Assembly (NCBI RefSeq): GCF_025143365.1
Contig: NZ_JALXPE010000042.1
Span: 1 to 35,407, forward strand
Direction of reading: 5' to 3'
Origin: Microbacterium sp. p3-SID336
GTDB lineage: Bacteria; Actinomycetota; Actinomycetes; Actinomycetales; Microbacteriaceae
Length of the DNA: 35,407 bases
This document shows, piece after piece, positions 1 to 7,461 of the stretch. The notes below the pieces were generated by a model. It searched no databases. It was not told the DNA's origin and saw only the letters and a list, made by a program, of their open reading frames with translations. Within the stretch, counting starts at the first letter, position 1; every line of letters starts with the position of its first letter. The position numbers and the translations under genes are program-made.

Positions 1-34
1 GCCGAACGGGCGCGCCCCCCCCTCCGCAAACGGG

Positions 35-199
35 TCAGACCTTGCGGCTGCCGCTGATCGCTCGGATCAGCCAGGCGATCACGGCGATGGCCAGGAGCAC
101 CAGTCCGACCCACAGCAGGAACTGCAGCGACTGCACCAGGCCTCCGGTGATCGCAAGGATCACGGCGATGACGATGACGATGATCAGGAGGATGTTCAT
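35..199 (-). CDS. small two-helix membrane protein, 54 aa
   Basis: The reading frame starts MNILLIIVIV and ends in SRKV. Nearly the whole protein is hydrophobic: one helix at about residues 2-24, a short polar turn (QSLQ), and a second helix at about 27-46, followed by a basic tail. This predicts a small inner-membrane protein with no catalytic domain. The start is supported by a purine-rich GAAGGGAAAG stretch just upstream. It is divergent from the Rho-N protein at 321, and the 13-bp motif at 275-287 lies in the shared region. I do not recognise the family. Two-helix proteins of this size are common near stress genes in Actinobacteria, but the role here is unknown. Confidence 0.7.
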   Translation of the reverse strand: MNILLIIVIVIAVILAITGGLVQSLQFLLWVGLVLLAIAVIAWLIRAISGSRKV

Positions 200-274
200 C
201 GGTCTTTCCCTTCTCTCGGGGCGCGGGCGCCCGACTGCGGTGCCCTCACGCTAGACCTCATCCTCACCCTCCAT

Positions 275-287
275 CGAGGGGGTTGAC
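275..287 (-). promoter_or_regulatory. conserved 13-bp element, copy A
   Basis: The plus strand reads CGAGGGGGTTGAC; in the direction of the small gene at 199 it reads GTCAACCCCCTCG. The identical 13-mer occurs at 21907-21919, and a one-base variant at 13640-13652. Each lies 60-80 bp upstream of a tiny minus-strand gene. Here a TAGCGT hexamer follows 28 nt after GTCAAC. The element could instead serve the plus-strand gene at 321. The binding protein is unknown. Confidence 0.5.
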
Positions 288-320
288 TTCGACCCTCCGA
301 GTGCGCGAAGGAGCAGAACA

Positions 321-587
321 ATGCCAGGACGACGCAACAACTCCCTGAAGGATCCCGAACTGTACGAAGAGCTGCGCGACGACGGCGCCTCGAAGGAGAA
401 GGCCGCGCGCATCTCCAACGCCGCCGCTCGCGACGGTCGCAGCACCGTGGGGCGCCGGGGCGGGAAGCACGGCGACTACGACGACTGGACGGTCCCGGAG
501 CTGCGCAAGCGCGCGAAGGAGATCGGGCTGACCGGCTACAGCAGCAAGCGCAAGGCCGAGCTGATCTCCGCGCTGCGGAACCACTGA
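321..587 (+). CDS. DUF7218 / Rho termination factor N-terminal-like small protein
   Basis: This is an 88-residue basic protein. The N-terminal half (MPGRRNNSLKDPELYEELR, then SKEKAARISNAAA) matches the short DUF7218-type module found in actinobacterial small proteins. A Gly/Arg/Lys linker follows, and the C-terminal 35 residues (WTVPELRKRAKEIGLTGYS, then KRKAELISALR) form a SAP/Rho-N-like helix-extension-helix nucleic-acid-binding fold. A DNA- or RNA-binding role is inferred from the fold only. The start follows a GAAGGAG ribosome site. It ends 6 nt before the YbdK-type ligase gene, so the two are probably cotranscribed. Confidence 0.85.
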   Translation: MPGRRNNSLKDPELYEELRDDGASKEKAARISNAAARDGRSTVGRRGGKHGDYDDWTVPELRKRAKEIGLTGYSSKRKAELISALRNH

Positions 588-593
588 GGCGGG

Positions 594-1670
594 ATGGCGC
601 GCTTCGGGATCGAGGAGGAGTTCCTCCTGCTCGATGAGGATTCGCTCGTCCCCGTCGCCCTCGCCGGCGACATCCTGCGGCGCATCGGCGACCAGAACTC
701 GACGGGTCGCGTGACCACCGAGTATCTGGCGTCGCAGTTGGAGTGCCTGACCTCCCCCGTGAGCACGGCCGCGGAGGCGACCGCGCAGTTGCGGGAGCTG
801 CGCGCACTCATCGGTACCCACGCCGCGGCCCACGCCGCGATCGCCGCGCCCGTCGGCACGCCGTTCACCACACTGCGCTCGCCGCGCATCTCGCCCTCCC
901 CGCACTACGACGACGTGGCCGCGCGGCTCGCGCACCTCACCCGCGAGCACGAGGTGAACGGTCTGCACGTGCACGTCGAAGTGCTGGATGAGGACGAGCG
1001 GGTTCGCGCCCTCAACCGGCTGCGCGCCTGGCTGCCGCTGCTGCTCGCGCTCAGCGCCAACAGCCCCTTCGCGAACGGGATCGACAGCGGATTCGCGAGC
1101 TGGCGGAGCATGCTCATCCGTCGGCTGCCGTCGTCGTGGTGTCCGCCGCGGTTCCACGACGCCGACGACTACCGGGCTCGCGTCGACCGGCTCCTCGCGC
1201 TCGGCACGATCGGCGAAGCCACCTCCCTCTCCTGGGCCGTGCGGCTGTCGGAGCGCTACCCCACCGTCGAAGCGCGGATCGCCGACACTCAGCTCAGCGC
1301 CGAGGACGCGGTGCTCTCCGCCCTCCTCTGCCGGGCGATCGCCCTGGCGAGCGACCAGCGGATCGCGACGGACGACCTCGACGGCATCGACGCCTCCGTG
1401 TGGACCGCGTCGCGCTCCGGCATGGCGGCGCGGATCATCGACCCGCTCAGCGGCGAGGTGACGGAGGCCTGGACCGTCGCCGAGCGGCTGCTCACCGCAC
1501 TCGGGCCCGTGCTGCAGGACCTCGGCGACGCGGATGAGGTGCACACCGGGATCGAGCGTCTCCGCACGCACGGCACCGGCGCGGCCAGGCAGCGGGCCGC
1601 CCACGCGGACGGGGGGACGCGCGCGCTCGCCATCCTGCTGCGTTCCGGGACGGCTCCCGCGGCGCACTGA
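594..1670 (+). CDS. carboxylate-amine ligase, YbdK / glutamate-cysteine ligase family 2
   Basis: This 358-aa protein has the usual length of YbdK-type ATP-dependent carboxylate-amine ligases. Visible family marks are FGIEEEFLLLD at residues 4-14 (metal-binding Glu residues), GLHVHVEV (the family's GxHVHVG-like strand), ALSANSPFANGIDSGFASWR, and SWAVRLSERYPTVEARIAD. Family members have weak glutamate-cysteine ligase activity in vitro, but their natural substrates are mostly undefined, so glutathione synthesis should not be assumed in an actinobacterium. The gene starts 6 nt after the Rho-N gene with a GAGGCGGG ribosome site, and a DHA2 exporter follows. Confidence 0.9.
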   Translation: MARFGIEEEFLLLDEDSLVPVALAGDILRRIGDQNSTGRVTTEYLASQLECLTSPVSTAAEATAQLRELRALIGTHAAAHAAIAAPVGTPFTTLRSPRISPSPHYDDVAARLAHLTREHEVNGLHVHVEVLDEDERVRALNRLRAWLPLLLALSANSPFANGIDSGFASWRSMLIRRLPSSWCPPRFHDADDYRARVDRLLALGTIGEATSLSWAVRLSERYPTVEARIADTQLSAEDAVLSALLCRAIALASDQRIATDDLDGIDASVWTASRSGMAARIIDPLSGEVTEAWTVAERLLTALGPVLQDLGDADEVHTGIERLRTHGTGAARQRAAHADGGTRALAILLRSGTAPAAH

Positions 1671-1708
1671 GCGGCCCCTGCGTCCCCGCGCGGGAGTAGG
1701 GTCGGCCT

Positions 1709-3118
1709 GTGGCCCCCTCCTTCGCCCCGCTGCAGCGCCTCGTGATCGCGATCGCCGTGCTCGCCTCCTTCGTCACCTTCCTCGACGGCACCGTGGTCAA
1801 CGTCGCGCTGCCTGCGATCAGCCGGGAGCTCGGCGGCGGGATCACGACGCAGCAGTGGGTGGTGGACGCGTACCTGATCACGCTGAGCGCGCTGATCCTG
1901 CTCGCCGGATCGCTGTCCGACGCGTACGGCCGCGTGCTCGTGATGCGCATCGGGCTGATCGCGTTCGGCATCGCTTCCGTCGCGGTCGCGGCGGCCGTGG
2001 ACCCGCTCATGCTGATCGTGGCCCGCGCGGGCCAGGGCGCGGCGGGGGCGCTGCTGGTGCCCAGCTCGCTGGCCCTGATCACCGCCACCATGCGCGGCGA
2101 CGTCCAGGCCAGGGCGATCGGCGTATGGACGGCCTTCACCACCGCCGCGCAGCTCGTCGGACCCCTCCTCGGCGGGCTGTTCGTCGACTTCCTGTCCTGG
2201 CGGTTCGTGTTCCTCATCAACGTGCTGCCGATCGGCGTCACGCTGCTGCTGCTCGCGCGTCTGCATCTGCCGGAGCACCCGCGAGGCGTCCGCGTGGACT
2301 GGTGGAGCGGAGCCCTGTGCGCGGTGGGTCTCGGCGCCCTCGTGTTCGCGCTCATCGAGCAGCCGAACCTCGGCTGGGGCTCGCCCGCGATCTGGATCCC
2401 CGCGGTCGCCGGCGCCGCCCTCTTCGCCGTGTTCCTGTGGCGCCAGCAGCGCTCGGCGTCGCCGCTCATGCCGCTGTGGCTGTTCCGGGTGCGCGACTTC
2501 GGCTGGGGAAACCTGGCGACCCTGTTCGTGTACGCCGCGCTCTCCCTCAACGGCTTCGTGGTCGGCGTGTACCTGCAGCAGGGCGCCGGACTGAGCGCCA
2601 CCGCCGCGGGGCTCGCCAGCCTGCCCATGACGATTCTGATGATCCTGATCAGCTCGCGCGCGGGGCTGTGGGCCGGCCGGTGGGGTCCGCGCATCTTCAT
2701 GACGGTCGGACCGCTGCTGATGGCCGCGGGCGCGCTGCTCCTGCTCACGGTCTCCGCCGACTTCGACTACTGGTGGCAGGTGCTGCCGGCCATGATCGTG
2801 ATGGGCCTCGGGCTCTCGCTCACGGTCGCACCGCTCACGGCGGCGATCCTCGGCGCGATCGACGAGAACCACTCGGGCATCGCCTCGGCCGTGAACAACG
2901 CCGTGTCGCGCGTGGCCGGGCTCCTGGTGGTCGCGCTGCTGTCGACCATCGTCGGGGGCTCGCTCGACCTCGACGGCTTCCACAGCGCGGCGTGGGTGAC
3001 GGCGGCTCTCCTAGTGTTCGGCGGCGTCGTGTCGTGGATCGGGATCCGCCGCAACCCGTCCGATGCCCCGCAGGGCCCTGCGGACGTGGGAGCAGAGGAG
3101 CCCGCCGCCGAGCAGTAG
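1709..3118 (+). CDS. MFS transporter, DHA2 (EmrB/QacA) drug:H+ antiporter family
   Basis: This is a 469-aa membrane protein with about 14 hydrophobic segments. TM1 carries the DHA2 signature FLDGTVVNVALPAI, and later segments show the loop GSLSDAYGRVLVMRIG and the motif-C-like LVGPLLGGLFVDFLSWRFVF. It is predicted to export small hydrophobic compounds using the proton gradient; the substrate cannot be read from sequence. The start is GTG, with a TAGGGT hexamer at 1697-1702 only 6 nt before it, which suggests a leaderless transcript in addition to read-through from the ligase gene 38 nt upstream. The acidic C-terminal tail is probably cytoplasmic. Confidence 0.92.
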   Translation: MAPSFAPLQRLVIAIAVLASFVTFLDGTVVNVALPAISRELGGGITTQQWVVDAYLITLSALILLAGSLSDAYGRVLVMRIGLIAFGIASVAVAAAVDPLMLIVARAGQGAAGALLVPSSLALITATMRGDVQARAIGVWTAFTTAAQLVGPLLGGLFVDFLSWRFVFLINVLPIGVTLLLLARLHLPEHPRGVRVDWWSGALCAVGLGALVFALIEQPNLGWGSPAIWIPAVAGAALFAVFLWRQQRSASPLMPLWLFRVRDFGWGNLATLFVYAALSLNGFVVGVYLQQGAGLSATAAGLASLPMTILMILISSRAGLWAGRWGPRIFMTVGPLLMAAGALLLLTVSADFDYWWQVLPAMIVMGLGLSLTVAPLTAAILGAIDENHSGIASAVNNAVSRVAGLLVVALLSTIVGGSLDLDGFHSAAWVTAALLVFGGVVSWIGIRRNPSDAPQGPADVGAEEPAAEQ

Positions 3119-3202
3119 CGGGGCGCTTGCCCGGAGAGGTCCCTCTCGTCAAGCCCTGTGCGCCGCCGCTCACACCGGGAGATGATGCGAGGGATCGATC
3201 CG

Positions 3203-4264
3203 ATGGGAGCCTTCCTCATGACCGTCTCCGCCCTCGCCCCCGACACCGCCGTCGCGTTCTCCGCTCGCGGCCCGATGTCGAGCGCCGCCCTCGCCTGCCT
3301 CACGGGAGGCGCCGACGACACGTCCGTGCTGCCGGAGCTCGCTGCGGCAGCCGTCGCCGCGAGCACCGATGTGGTGCGCGACGACGACATCCAGCTCGCG
3401 CTGTTCGTGCTCTACGCCTCCTCCTACGGCTCGCTCCCGGCCCTCGACCCCACGCGCGAGTGGGATGCCGGCGTGATCGGCGCCCGCGGCATCCTGGAGG
3501 ATGCCTTCGAGGCGACGCTGCGGGAGACGGTTCCGATGCCCGAGCTCCCCGAGCCCACGGTCGACGCGGTGGGCCGCGCCCTGTTCGCCCTCGCGGCGGC
3601 CGACACGGGCCCGAGCCTGTCGCGCCACATCGCGAAGAGGGCCACACGAGAGCAGGCGGAGGAGTCTCTGATCCTCCGCTCCGTGTACACCCTGCGCGAA
3701 GCCGACCCGCACTCCTGGGCGATCCCGCGGCTGACCGGCCGCGCGAAGGCCGCGCTGGTCGAGATCCAGTCCGACGAGTACGGCGGGGGCCGGCCGCAGC
3801 GCGTGCACGCCGCGCTCTACGCCAGGGCGCTCCGCGCGGCGGGACTCGACGACACCTACGGCGCCTACGTCGACGACGCGCCGGCGATCACCCTCGCTTC
3901 GCACAATCTCATGAGCCTGTTCGGCCTCAACCGGCGGCTGGTCGGCGCGATCGTGGGCCATCTCGCCGCGTATGAGATGACCTCGTCGATCCCCTGCCGC
4001 TTCTACGCCGACGGGCTGCGGCGCCTCGGCTTCGACGATGCGGTCGCCGAGTACTTCGACGAGCACGTCGAAGCGGATGCGGTGCACGAGCAGATCGCCG
4101 CCCGCGACCTCGCAGGGAGCCTGGCCGAGGACCACCCCGAGCAGCTCGCGAACATCCTGTTCGGCGCCGCGGCGTGCCTCACCGTGGACGGGTGGGCGGG
4201 CGCGCACACCCTCGACGCCTGGGCGGAGGGGCGCTCCGCGCTGCGGGAGCGGGTGGCGTCATGA
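3203..4264 (+). CDS. iron-containing redox enzyme family protein (heme-oxygenase-like diiron fold)
   Basis: The protein has about 353 aa from this start. It is largely helical and carries the ligand pattern of heme-oxygenase-like diiron oxidases: LVEIQSDEYGGG followed by RVHAALY, then HLAAYEMTSSIPCRFYADGL, and EYFDEHVEADAVHEQIA, which together supply the Glu/His residues of a two-iron site. Characterised relatives oxidise or cleave carbon skeletons; the substrate here is unknown. Start choice is uncertain: in-frame starts exist at 3158 (GTG), 3182, 3203 and 3218. I favour 3203 (GAGGG upstream) or 3218 (GGGAG, 8-nt spacing). The stop overlaps the CDGSH gene start as ATGA, so the two are translationally coupled. 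Confidence 0.85.
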   Translation: MGAFLMTVSALAPDTAVAFSARGPMSSAALACLTGGADDTSVLPELAAAAVAASTDVVRDDDIQLALFVLYASSYGSLPALDPTREWDAGVIGARGILEDAFEATLRETVPMPELPEPTVDAVGRALFALAAADTGPSLSRHIAKRATREQAEESLILRSVYTLREADPHSWAIPRLTGRAKAALVEIQSDEYGGGRPQRVHAALYARALRAAGLDDTYGAYVDDAPAITLASHNLMSLFGLNRRLVGAIVGHLAAYEMTSSIPCRFYADGLRRLGFDDAVAEYFDEHVEADAVHEQIAARDLAGSLAEDHPEQLANILFGAAACLTVDGWAGAHTLDAWAEGRSALRERVAS

Positions 4265-4467
4265 GCGGGCGGTCGGAGCCGGTCACGGTGACGCCGTACC
4301 CGGACGGGCCGCTGCTCGTGCGCGGCGACATCGAGCTGCGGTCGGCGGACGGAGAGCTGATCGATCCGCGACGCCGGACGGTGGCGCTGTGCCGTTGCGG
4401 CCTGTCGGCGCTGAAGCCGTTCTGCGACGGCACGCACAAGGCCGCGGGCTTCCGCACCGACGACTGA
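4261..4467 (+). CDS. CDGSH iron-sulfur domain protein
   Basis: This 68-aa protein carries the complete CDGSH [2Fe-2S] signature C-x-C-x2-S-x3-P-x-C-D-G-T-H, with ligands Cys44, Cys46, Cys55 and His59. Proteins with this 3Cys-1His cluster act in electron transfer, redox sensing or cluster donation. The start codon overlaps the stop of the upstream diiron-type oxidase (ATGA). That overlap supports the two working together, with the CDGSH protein perhaps supplying electrons or iron to the diiron site; this is inference. It ends 6 nt before the convergent PLP protein gene, with no clear terminator between them. Confidence 0.93.
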   Translation: MSGRSEPVTVTPYPDGPLLVRGDIELRSADGELIDPRRRTVALCRCGLSALKPFCDGTHKAAGFRTDD

Positions 4468-4473
4468 GGCGGC

Positions 4474-5253
4474 TCAGCCCTCCGGCCAGTAGTAGCTGTC
4501 GGGGGTGGAACGCGCGCCGAAGATCGCCTGACCGACGCGCACACAGGTGGCGCCCTCCTCGACGGCGATCTCGTAGTCGCCCGACATGCCCATCGACAGT
4601 TCGCCGTCGCCGATCAGCGCGGGCGTCTCCTCGCGCGCGCGGTCGCGGAGCGTGCGCAGCACCCGGAAGCACTCGCGCACCCTGGTCTCGTCCGGCGTGA
4701 GCAGTGCGAGCGTCATGAGCCCGCGCACCCGGAGCGAGGAGTAGACGGGGAGGGCGCGCAGGAACGCGTCGAGCTCCTCCGGCGGCATGCCGAACTTCGA
4801 CTCCTCCGCGGACGTGTTGACCTGCACGTAGACGTCCAGCCCGCGGCCTGCCGCCTGCAGGCGCCGATCCAGGGCCTCCGCGACGCGCAGCCGGTCGAGC
4901 GCCTGGAACTCGGCGGCGAACGACGCCACGTCGCGCGCCTTGTTCGTCTGCAGGTGGCCGATGATCGACCAGGACACGTCGAGGTCGGTCGTCTCGCGGC
5001 TCTTGCGCACCGCCTCCTGCACCTTGTTCTCGCCGAGCAGACGCAGGCCGGAGGCGATCGCCACGCGCACGCGCTCGGTGGGCACGGTCTTGCTGACCGG
5101 CAGCAGCCGCACGGCGGCGGGATCGCGACCGACTCGGACCGCGGCGGCATCGATGCGGTCTCGCACAGCCGCGACGTTGGCCTGGAAGTCCGCGACCGTG
5201 GACGCGGTCGGGTAGCGCGTGAACGCGTCGATCGGATCGGAATGTTTTGACAT
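4474..5253 (-). CDS. YggS family pyridoxal phosphate-binding protein (PLPHP)
   Basis: This 259-aa protein belongs to the PROSC/YggS family, a single-domain alanine-racemase-like barrel that binds PLP and buffers its level. The PLP lysine lies in LLPVSKTVPTERV; other family marks are LLGENKVQE, WSIIGHLQTNKA, QVNTSAEESKFGM and MGMSGDYEIAVEEGATCVRVGQAIFG. A longer frame reaches 5301, but the ATG at 5253 fits the family length. That ATG lies inside the gabT operator, and a TAGATT hexamer 7 nt before it suggests a leaderless transcript. It is divergent from gabT, itself a PLP enzyme. Confidence 0.93.
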   Translation of the reverse strand: MSKHSDPIDAFTRYPTASTVADFQANVAAVRDRIDAAAVRVGRDPAAVRLLPVSKTVPTERVRVAIASGLRLLGENKVQEAVRKSRETTDLDVSWSIIGHLQTNKARDVASFAAEFQALDRLRVAEALDRRLQAAGRGLDVYVQVNTSAEESKFGMPPEELDAFLRALPVYSSLRVRGLMTLALLTPDETRVRECFRVLRTLRDRAREETPALIGDGELSMGMSGDYEIAVEEGATCVRVGQAIFGARSTPDSYYWPEG

Positions 5254-5275
5254 AGGCCAAAATCTAACATAGCTT
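5247..5275 (+). promoter_or_regulatory. gabT promoter with MocR-type operator
   Basis: A -35 box TTGACA (5247-5252), a 17-bp spacer and a -10 box TAGCTT (5270-5275) form a good promoter for gabT. The -35 and spacer contain TTTGACATAGGCCAAAATCT (5246-5265), which matches 18 of 20 bases of the mocR promoter at 13384-13404 with the same placement relative to -35 and -10. Its core TTGAC-ATAG-GCCAA is a dyad with one mismatch. Binding by the MocR protein encoded at 12015-13367 is inferred. Confidence 0.65.
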
Positions 5276-5324
5276 CGGATCAGCCGTGCAGCCGCCGGCA
5301 CACCCCCTGCGAAAGAGTCCGCCC

Positions 5325-6668
5325 ATGTCTCTGCCCGGCCCGTTCTCCGACACCGCCCTCGTCGAGCCGCGTCTGCGCACCGAGGTCCCCGGCCCGCGCA
5401 GCCGCGCCCTGCACGAGCAGCGCCTGCGCGTGGTGCCGCGCGGCGTCGGCAGCGTGCTCCCCGTGTACATCGAGCACGCCGATGGCCCCTGGGTCACCGA
5501 CGTCGACGGCAACCGCTTCCTCGATCTCGGCAGCGGCATCGGCGTCACCACGATCGGGCACACCAACCGCGCCGCGGTGAACGCCGCCACCGCGCAGCTG
5601 GACAGGGTCACGCACACGCTCTTCACCGTGACGCCCTACGAGGGGTACGTGCGACTGGCGGAACAGCTCGCCGCGCGCACCCCCGGCGACCATGAGAAGC
5701 GCACGATGTTCGCGAACTCCGGGGCCGAGGCGGTCGAGAACGCCGTCAAGATCGCCCGCCGCCACACGGGTCGCCGGGCGGTCGCTGCCCTCGACCACGC
5801 CTTCCACGGCCGCACCACGCTCGCGCTCGCCATGAACCACAAGGCGGTGCCGTACGGCGCGGGCTTCGGTCCGTTCGCCCCGGACGTGCACCGCGTGCCG
5901 AACTCGTACCCCTACCGCGACGGCCTCAGCGGAGCCGACGCGGCCGCCCGCACGATCGCGTACCTGGAGCAGCGCATCGGCGCGGACGACCTCGCCGCCG
6001 TGATCTCGGAGCCCATCCAGGGCGAGGGCGGCTTCGTGGTGTCCGCGCCGGGCTACCTGCCCGCACTGCAGGAGTGGTGCACGCAGCACGGCGTGGTGTT
6101 CATCGCGGACGAGATCCAGACCGGGCTCGGGCGCACGGGAACCTGGTTCGCGAGCGAGCACTTCGACCTGGTGCCCGACCTCGTGCTCACCGCGAAGGGC
6201 ATCGCCGCAGGCCTGCCGCTGGCCGGGGTCACCGGTCGCGCCGAGATCATGGACGCCCCGGACCCGGGCGGTCTCGGCGGCACCTTCGGCGGCAACCCCG
6301 TGTCGATCGCGGCGGCGCTCGCAGTGTTCGAGGAACTCGGCGACGGCGACTACTTCGAGGACGCCGTGCGGATCGGCGCCCACCTCGGCACGCGGCTCCG
6401 CGAGCTGTCCGCGCGTCACCCCGTCGTGGGCGACGTGCGCGGCATCGGCGCGATGCAGGCGTTCGAGCTGAGCTCGCCTGGCACGACGCAACCCCTGCCA
6501 GGAGCGGCCTCGGCGATCGCCGAGTTCGCGGCGCAGCGCGGCATCCTGCTGCTCACCGCGGGCAGCGACGGGAACGTCATCCGTTTCCTGCCGACGCTCA
6601 CCACGACCGATGCGCAGCTCGACGTCGCGATCGACGTGATCGACGCGGCGCTGCGCACACTCGGCTGA
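5325..6668 (+). CDS. gabT: 4-aminobutyrate--2-oxoglutarate transaminase
   Basis: This 447-aa class III aminotransferase converts GABA plus 2-oxoglutarate to succinate semialdehyde plus glutamate. It shows the family's GTxG-like PLP region (FANSGAEAVENAVKIARRHTGR), the HAFHGRT motif, the phosphate-site motif FIADEIQTGLGRTG, and the catalytic lysine in LTAKGIAAGLPLAGV. A GTG at 5286 would add 13 residues, but the ATG at 5325 with GAAAGAG upstream is preferred and leaves about 40 nt of leader after the predicted promoter. Family members may also act on other omega-amines. The amidotransferase gene follows 26 nt downstream in the same direction. Confidence 0.92.
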   Translation: MSLPGPFSDTALVEPRLRTEVPGPRSRALHEQRLRVVPRGVGSVLPVYIEHADGPWVTDVDGNRFLDLGSGIGVTTIGHTNRAAVNAATAQLDRVTHTLFTVTPYEGYVRLAEQLAARTPGDHEKRTMFANSGAEAVENAVKIARRHTGRRAVAALDHAFHGRTTLALAMNHKAVPYGAGFGPFAPDVHRVPNSYPYRDGLSGADAAARTIAYLEQRIGADDLAAVISEPIQGEGGFVVSAPGYLPALQEWCTQHGVVFIADEIQTGLGRTGTWFASEHFDLVPDLVLTAKGIAAGLPLAGVTGRAEIMDAPDPGGLGGTFGGNPVSIAAALAVFEELGDGDYFEDAVRIGAHLGTRLRELSARHPVVGDVRGIGAMQAFELSSPGTTQPLPGAASAIAEFAAQRGILLLTAGSDGNVIRFLPTLTTTDAQLDVAIDVIDAALRTLG

Positions 6669-6694
6669 CCGGCCCCTCGTCCCCGGAGCTCGCC

Positions 6695-7414
6695 ATGCCC
6701 GCTGCCACCGCTTCCCGCACCGCTCTGGCGCTGCGCCATGTCGCCTTCGAGGACCTCGGCCTCCTCGCGCCGCTCCTGGAGCAGCGCGGGTATGCCGTCC
6801 GCATTCTGGACGCGGGGGTCGACGATCTCGACGCCGACGCGGTGGTCGCGGCCGACCTGCTGGTCGTGCTCGGGGGTCCGATCGGCGTCTACGACGAGGA
6901 GCGCTATCCGTTCCTCCGTGCGACGAAGACCGCGATCGCGGCCCGTCTCGCCGACGGAGGCGCCACGCTCGGCGTCTGCCTCGGCGCGCAGCTGCTGGCC
7001 GAGGTGCTGGGGGCGGAGGTGCGCCCCACGGGAGCGGTCGAGATCGGCTACGGCCCGCTCGAGCTGACGCCGGACGGCCTGGACTCGGCGCTGCGGCTCC
7101 TCGACGGGGAGCCGGTGCTGCACTGGCACGGCGACGCCTTCGCGATTCCTCCGGGTGCGCGTCACCTCGCGCGCACGCCGGGTTTCCCCCATCAGGCCTT
7201 CGCGTTCGACCGGGTGCTCGGCCTGCAGTTCCACGTGGAGGCGGATCACCGCATGATCGAGCGCTGGCTGGTCGGCCACGCGCACGAGCTGCACCACGTG
7301 GGCATCGATCCGCGGATGATCCGGGAGCAGGCGCGTCGGTGGGGTCCGCGCCTCGAAGGGCTCGCGCGCGCGACGATCGACGCCTGGCTGGACGAGGTCG
7401 AGGCGCCGCGCTGA
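6695..7414 (+). CDS. class I glutamine amidotransferase (GMP synthase-like)
   Basis: This 239-aa protein is a single class I glutamine amidotransferase domain. The nucleophile elbow is GVCLGAQLLAEVLGAEV (Cys), the oxyanion strand is VVLGGPIGVYDEERYPF, and the catalytic His/Glu pair is in LQFHVEAD. A C-terminal helical region of about 50 residues follows. Stand-alone proteins of this type hydrolyse glutamine or gamma-glutamyl amides. Its position after gabT hints at amine or gamma-glutamyl-amine breakdown, but the sequence is closer to the GMP-synthase-like group than to PuuD, so the substrate stays open. The start ATG has GGAG upstream. A strong hairpin terminates the unit. Confidence 0.88.
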   Translation: MPAATASRTALALRHVAFEDLGLLAPLLEQRGYAVRILDAGVDDLDADAVVAADLLVVLGGPIGVYDEERYPFLRATKTAIAARLADGGATLGVCLGAQLLAEVLGAEVRPTGAVEIGYGPLELTPDGLDSALRLLDGEPVLHWHGDAFAIPPGARHLARTPGFPHQAFAFDRVLGLQFHVEADHRMIERWLVGHAHELHHVGIDPRMIREQARRWGPRLEGLARATIDAWLDEVEAPR

Positions 7415-7422
7415 GCCGCCGG

Positions 7423-7454
7423 CAGGGGCCGGGCCCGCGTGGGCCCGGCCCCTG
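7423..7454. terminator. strong bidirectional hairpin terminator
   Basis: A perfect 14-bp GC-rich stem (CAGGGGCCGGGCCC with its complement) closes a GCGT loop between two convergent genes that end at 7414 and 7462. There is no long T run, as is usual in high-GC actinobacteria. It can serve both strands. Confidence 0.85.
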
Positions 7455-7461
7455 TCGTGCG

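Noticed and set aside
264..1667. Long minus-strand open frame opposite the YbdK-type gene
   Set aside because: It is rich in Arg, Gly, Ala and Pro with no domain and mirrors a well-supported gene; in 70 percent GC DNA such antisense frames are expected.
1289..2983. 564-codon minus-strand frame
   Set aside because: His/Arg/Glu-rich translation without any recognisable domain opposite the DHA2 exporter; a shadow.
1534..3975. 813-codon plus-strand frame across three genes
   Set aside because: Arg-rich low-complexity translation, crossing gene boundaries of clear proteins in another frame; a shadow.
5286..5324. Upstream GTG start for gabT
   Set aside because: It would add a non-conserved, Pro-rich peptide and leave almost no leader after the predicted promoter; the ATG at 5325 has a better ribosome site.
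6695..7414. Assignment of the amidotransferase as PuuD (gamma-glutamyl-GABA hydrolase)
   Set aside because: The neighbouring gabT makes it tempting, but the motifs are closer to the GMP synthase-like amidotransferase group and no other puu genes are present.
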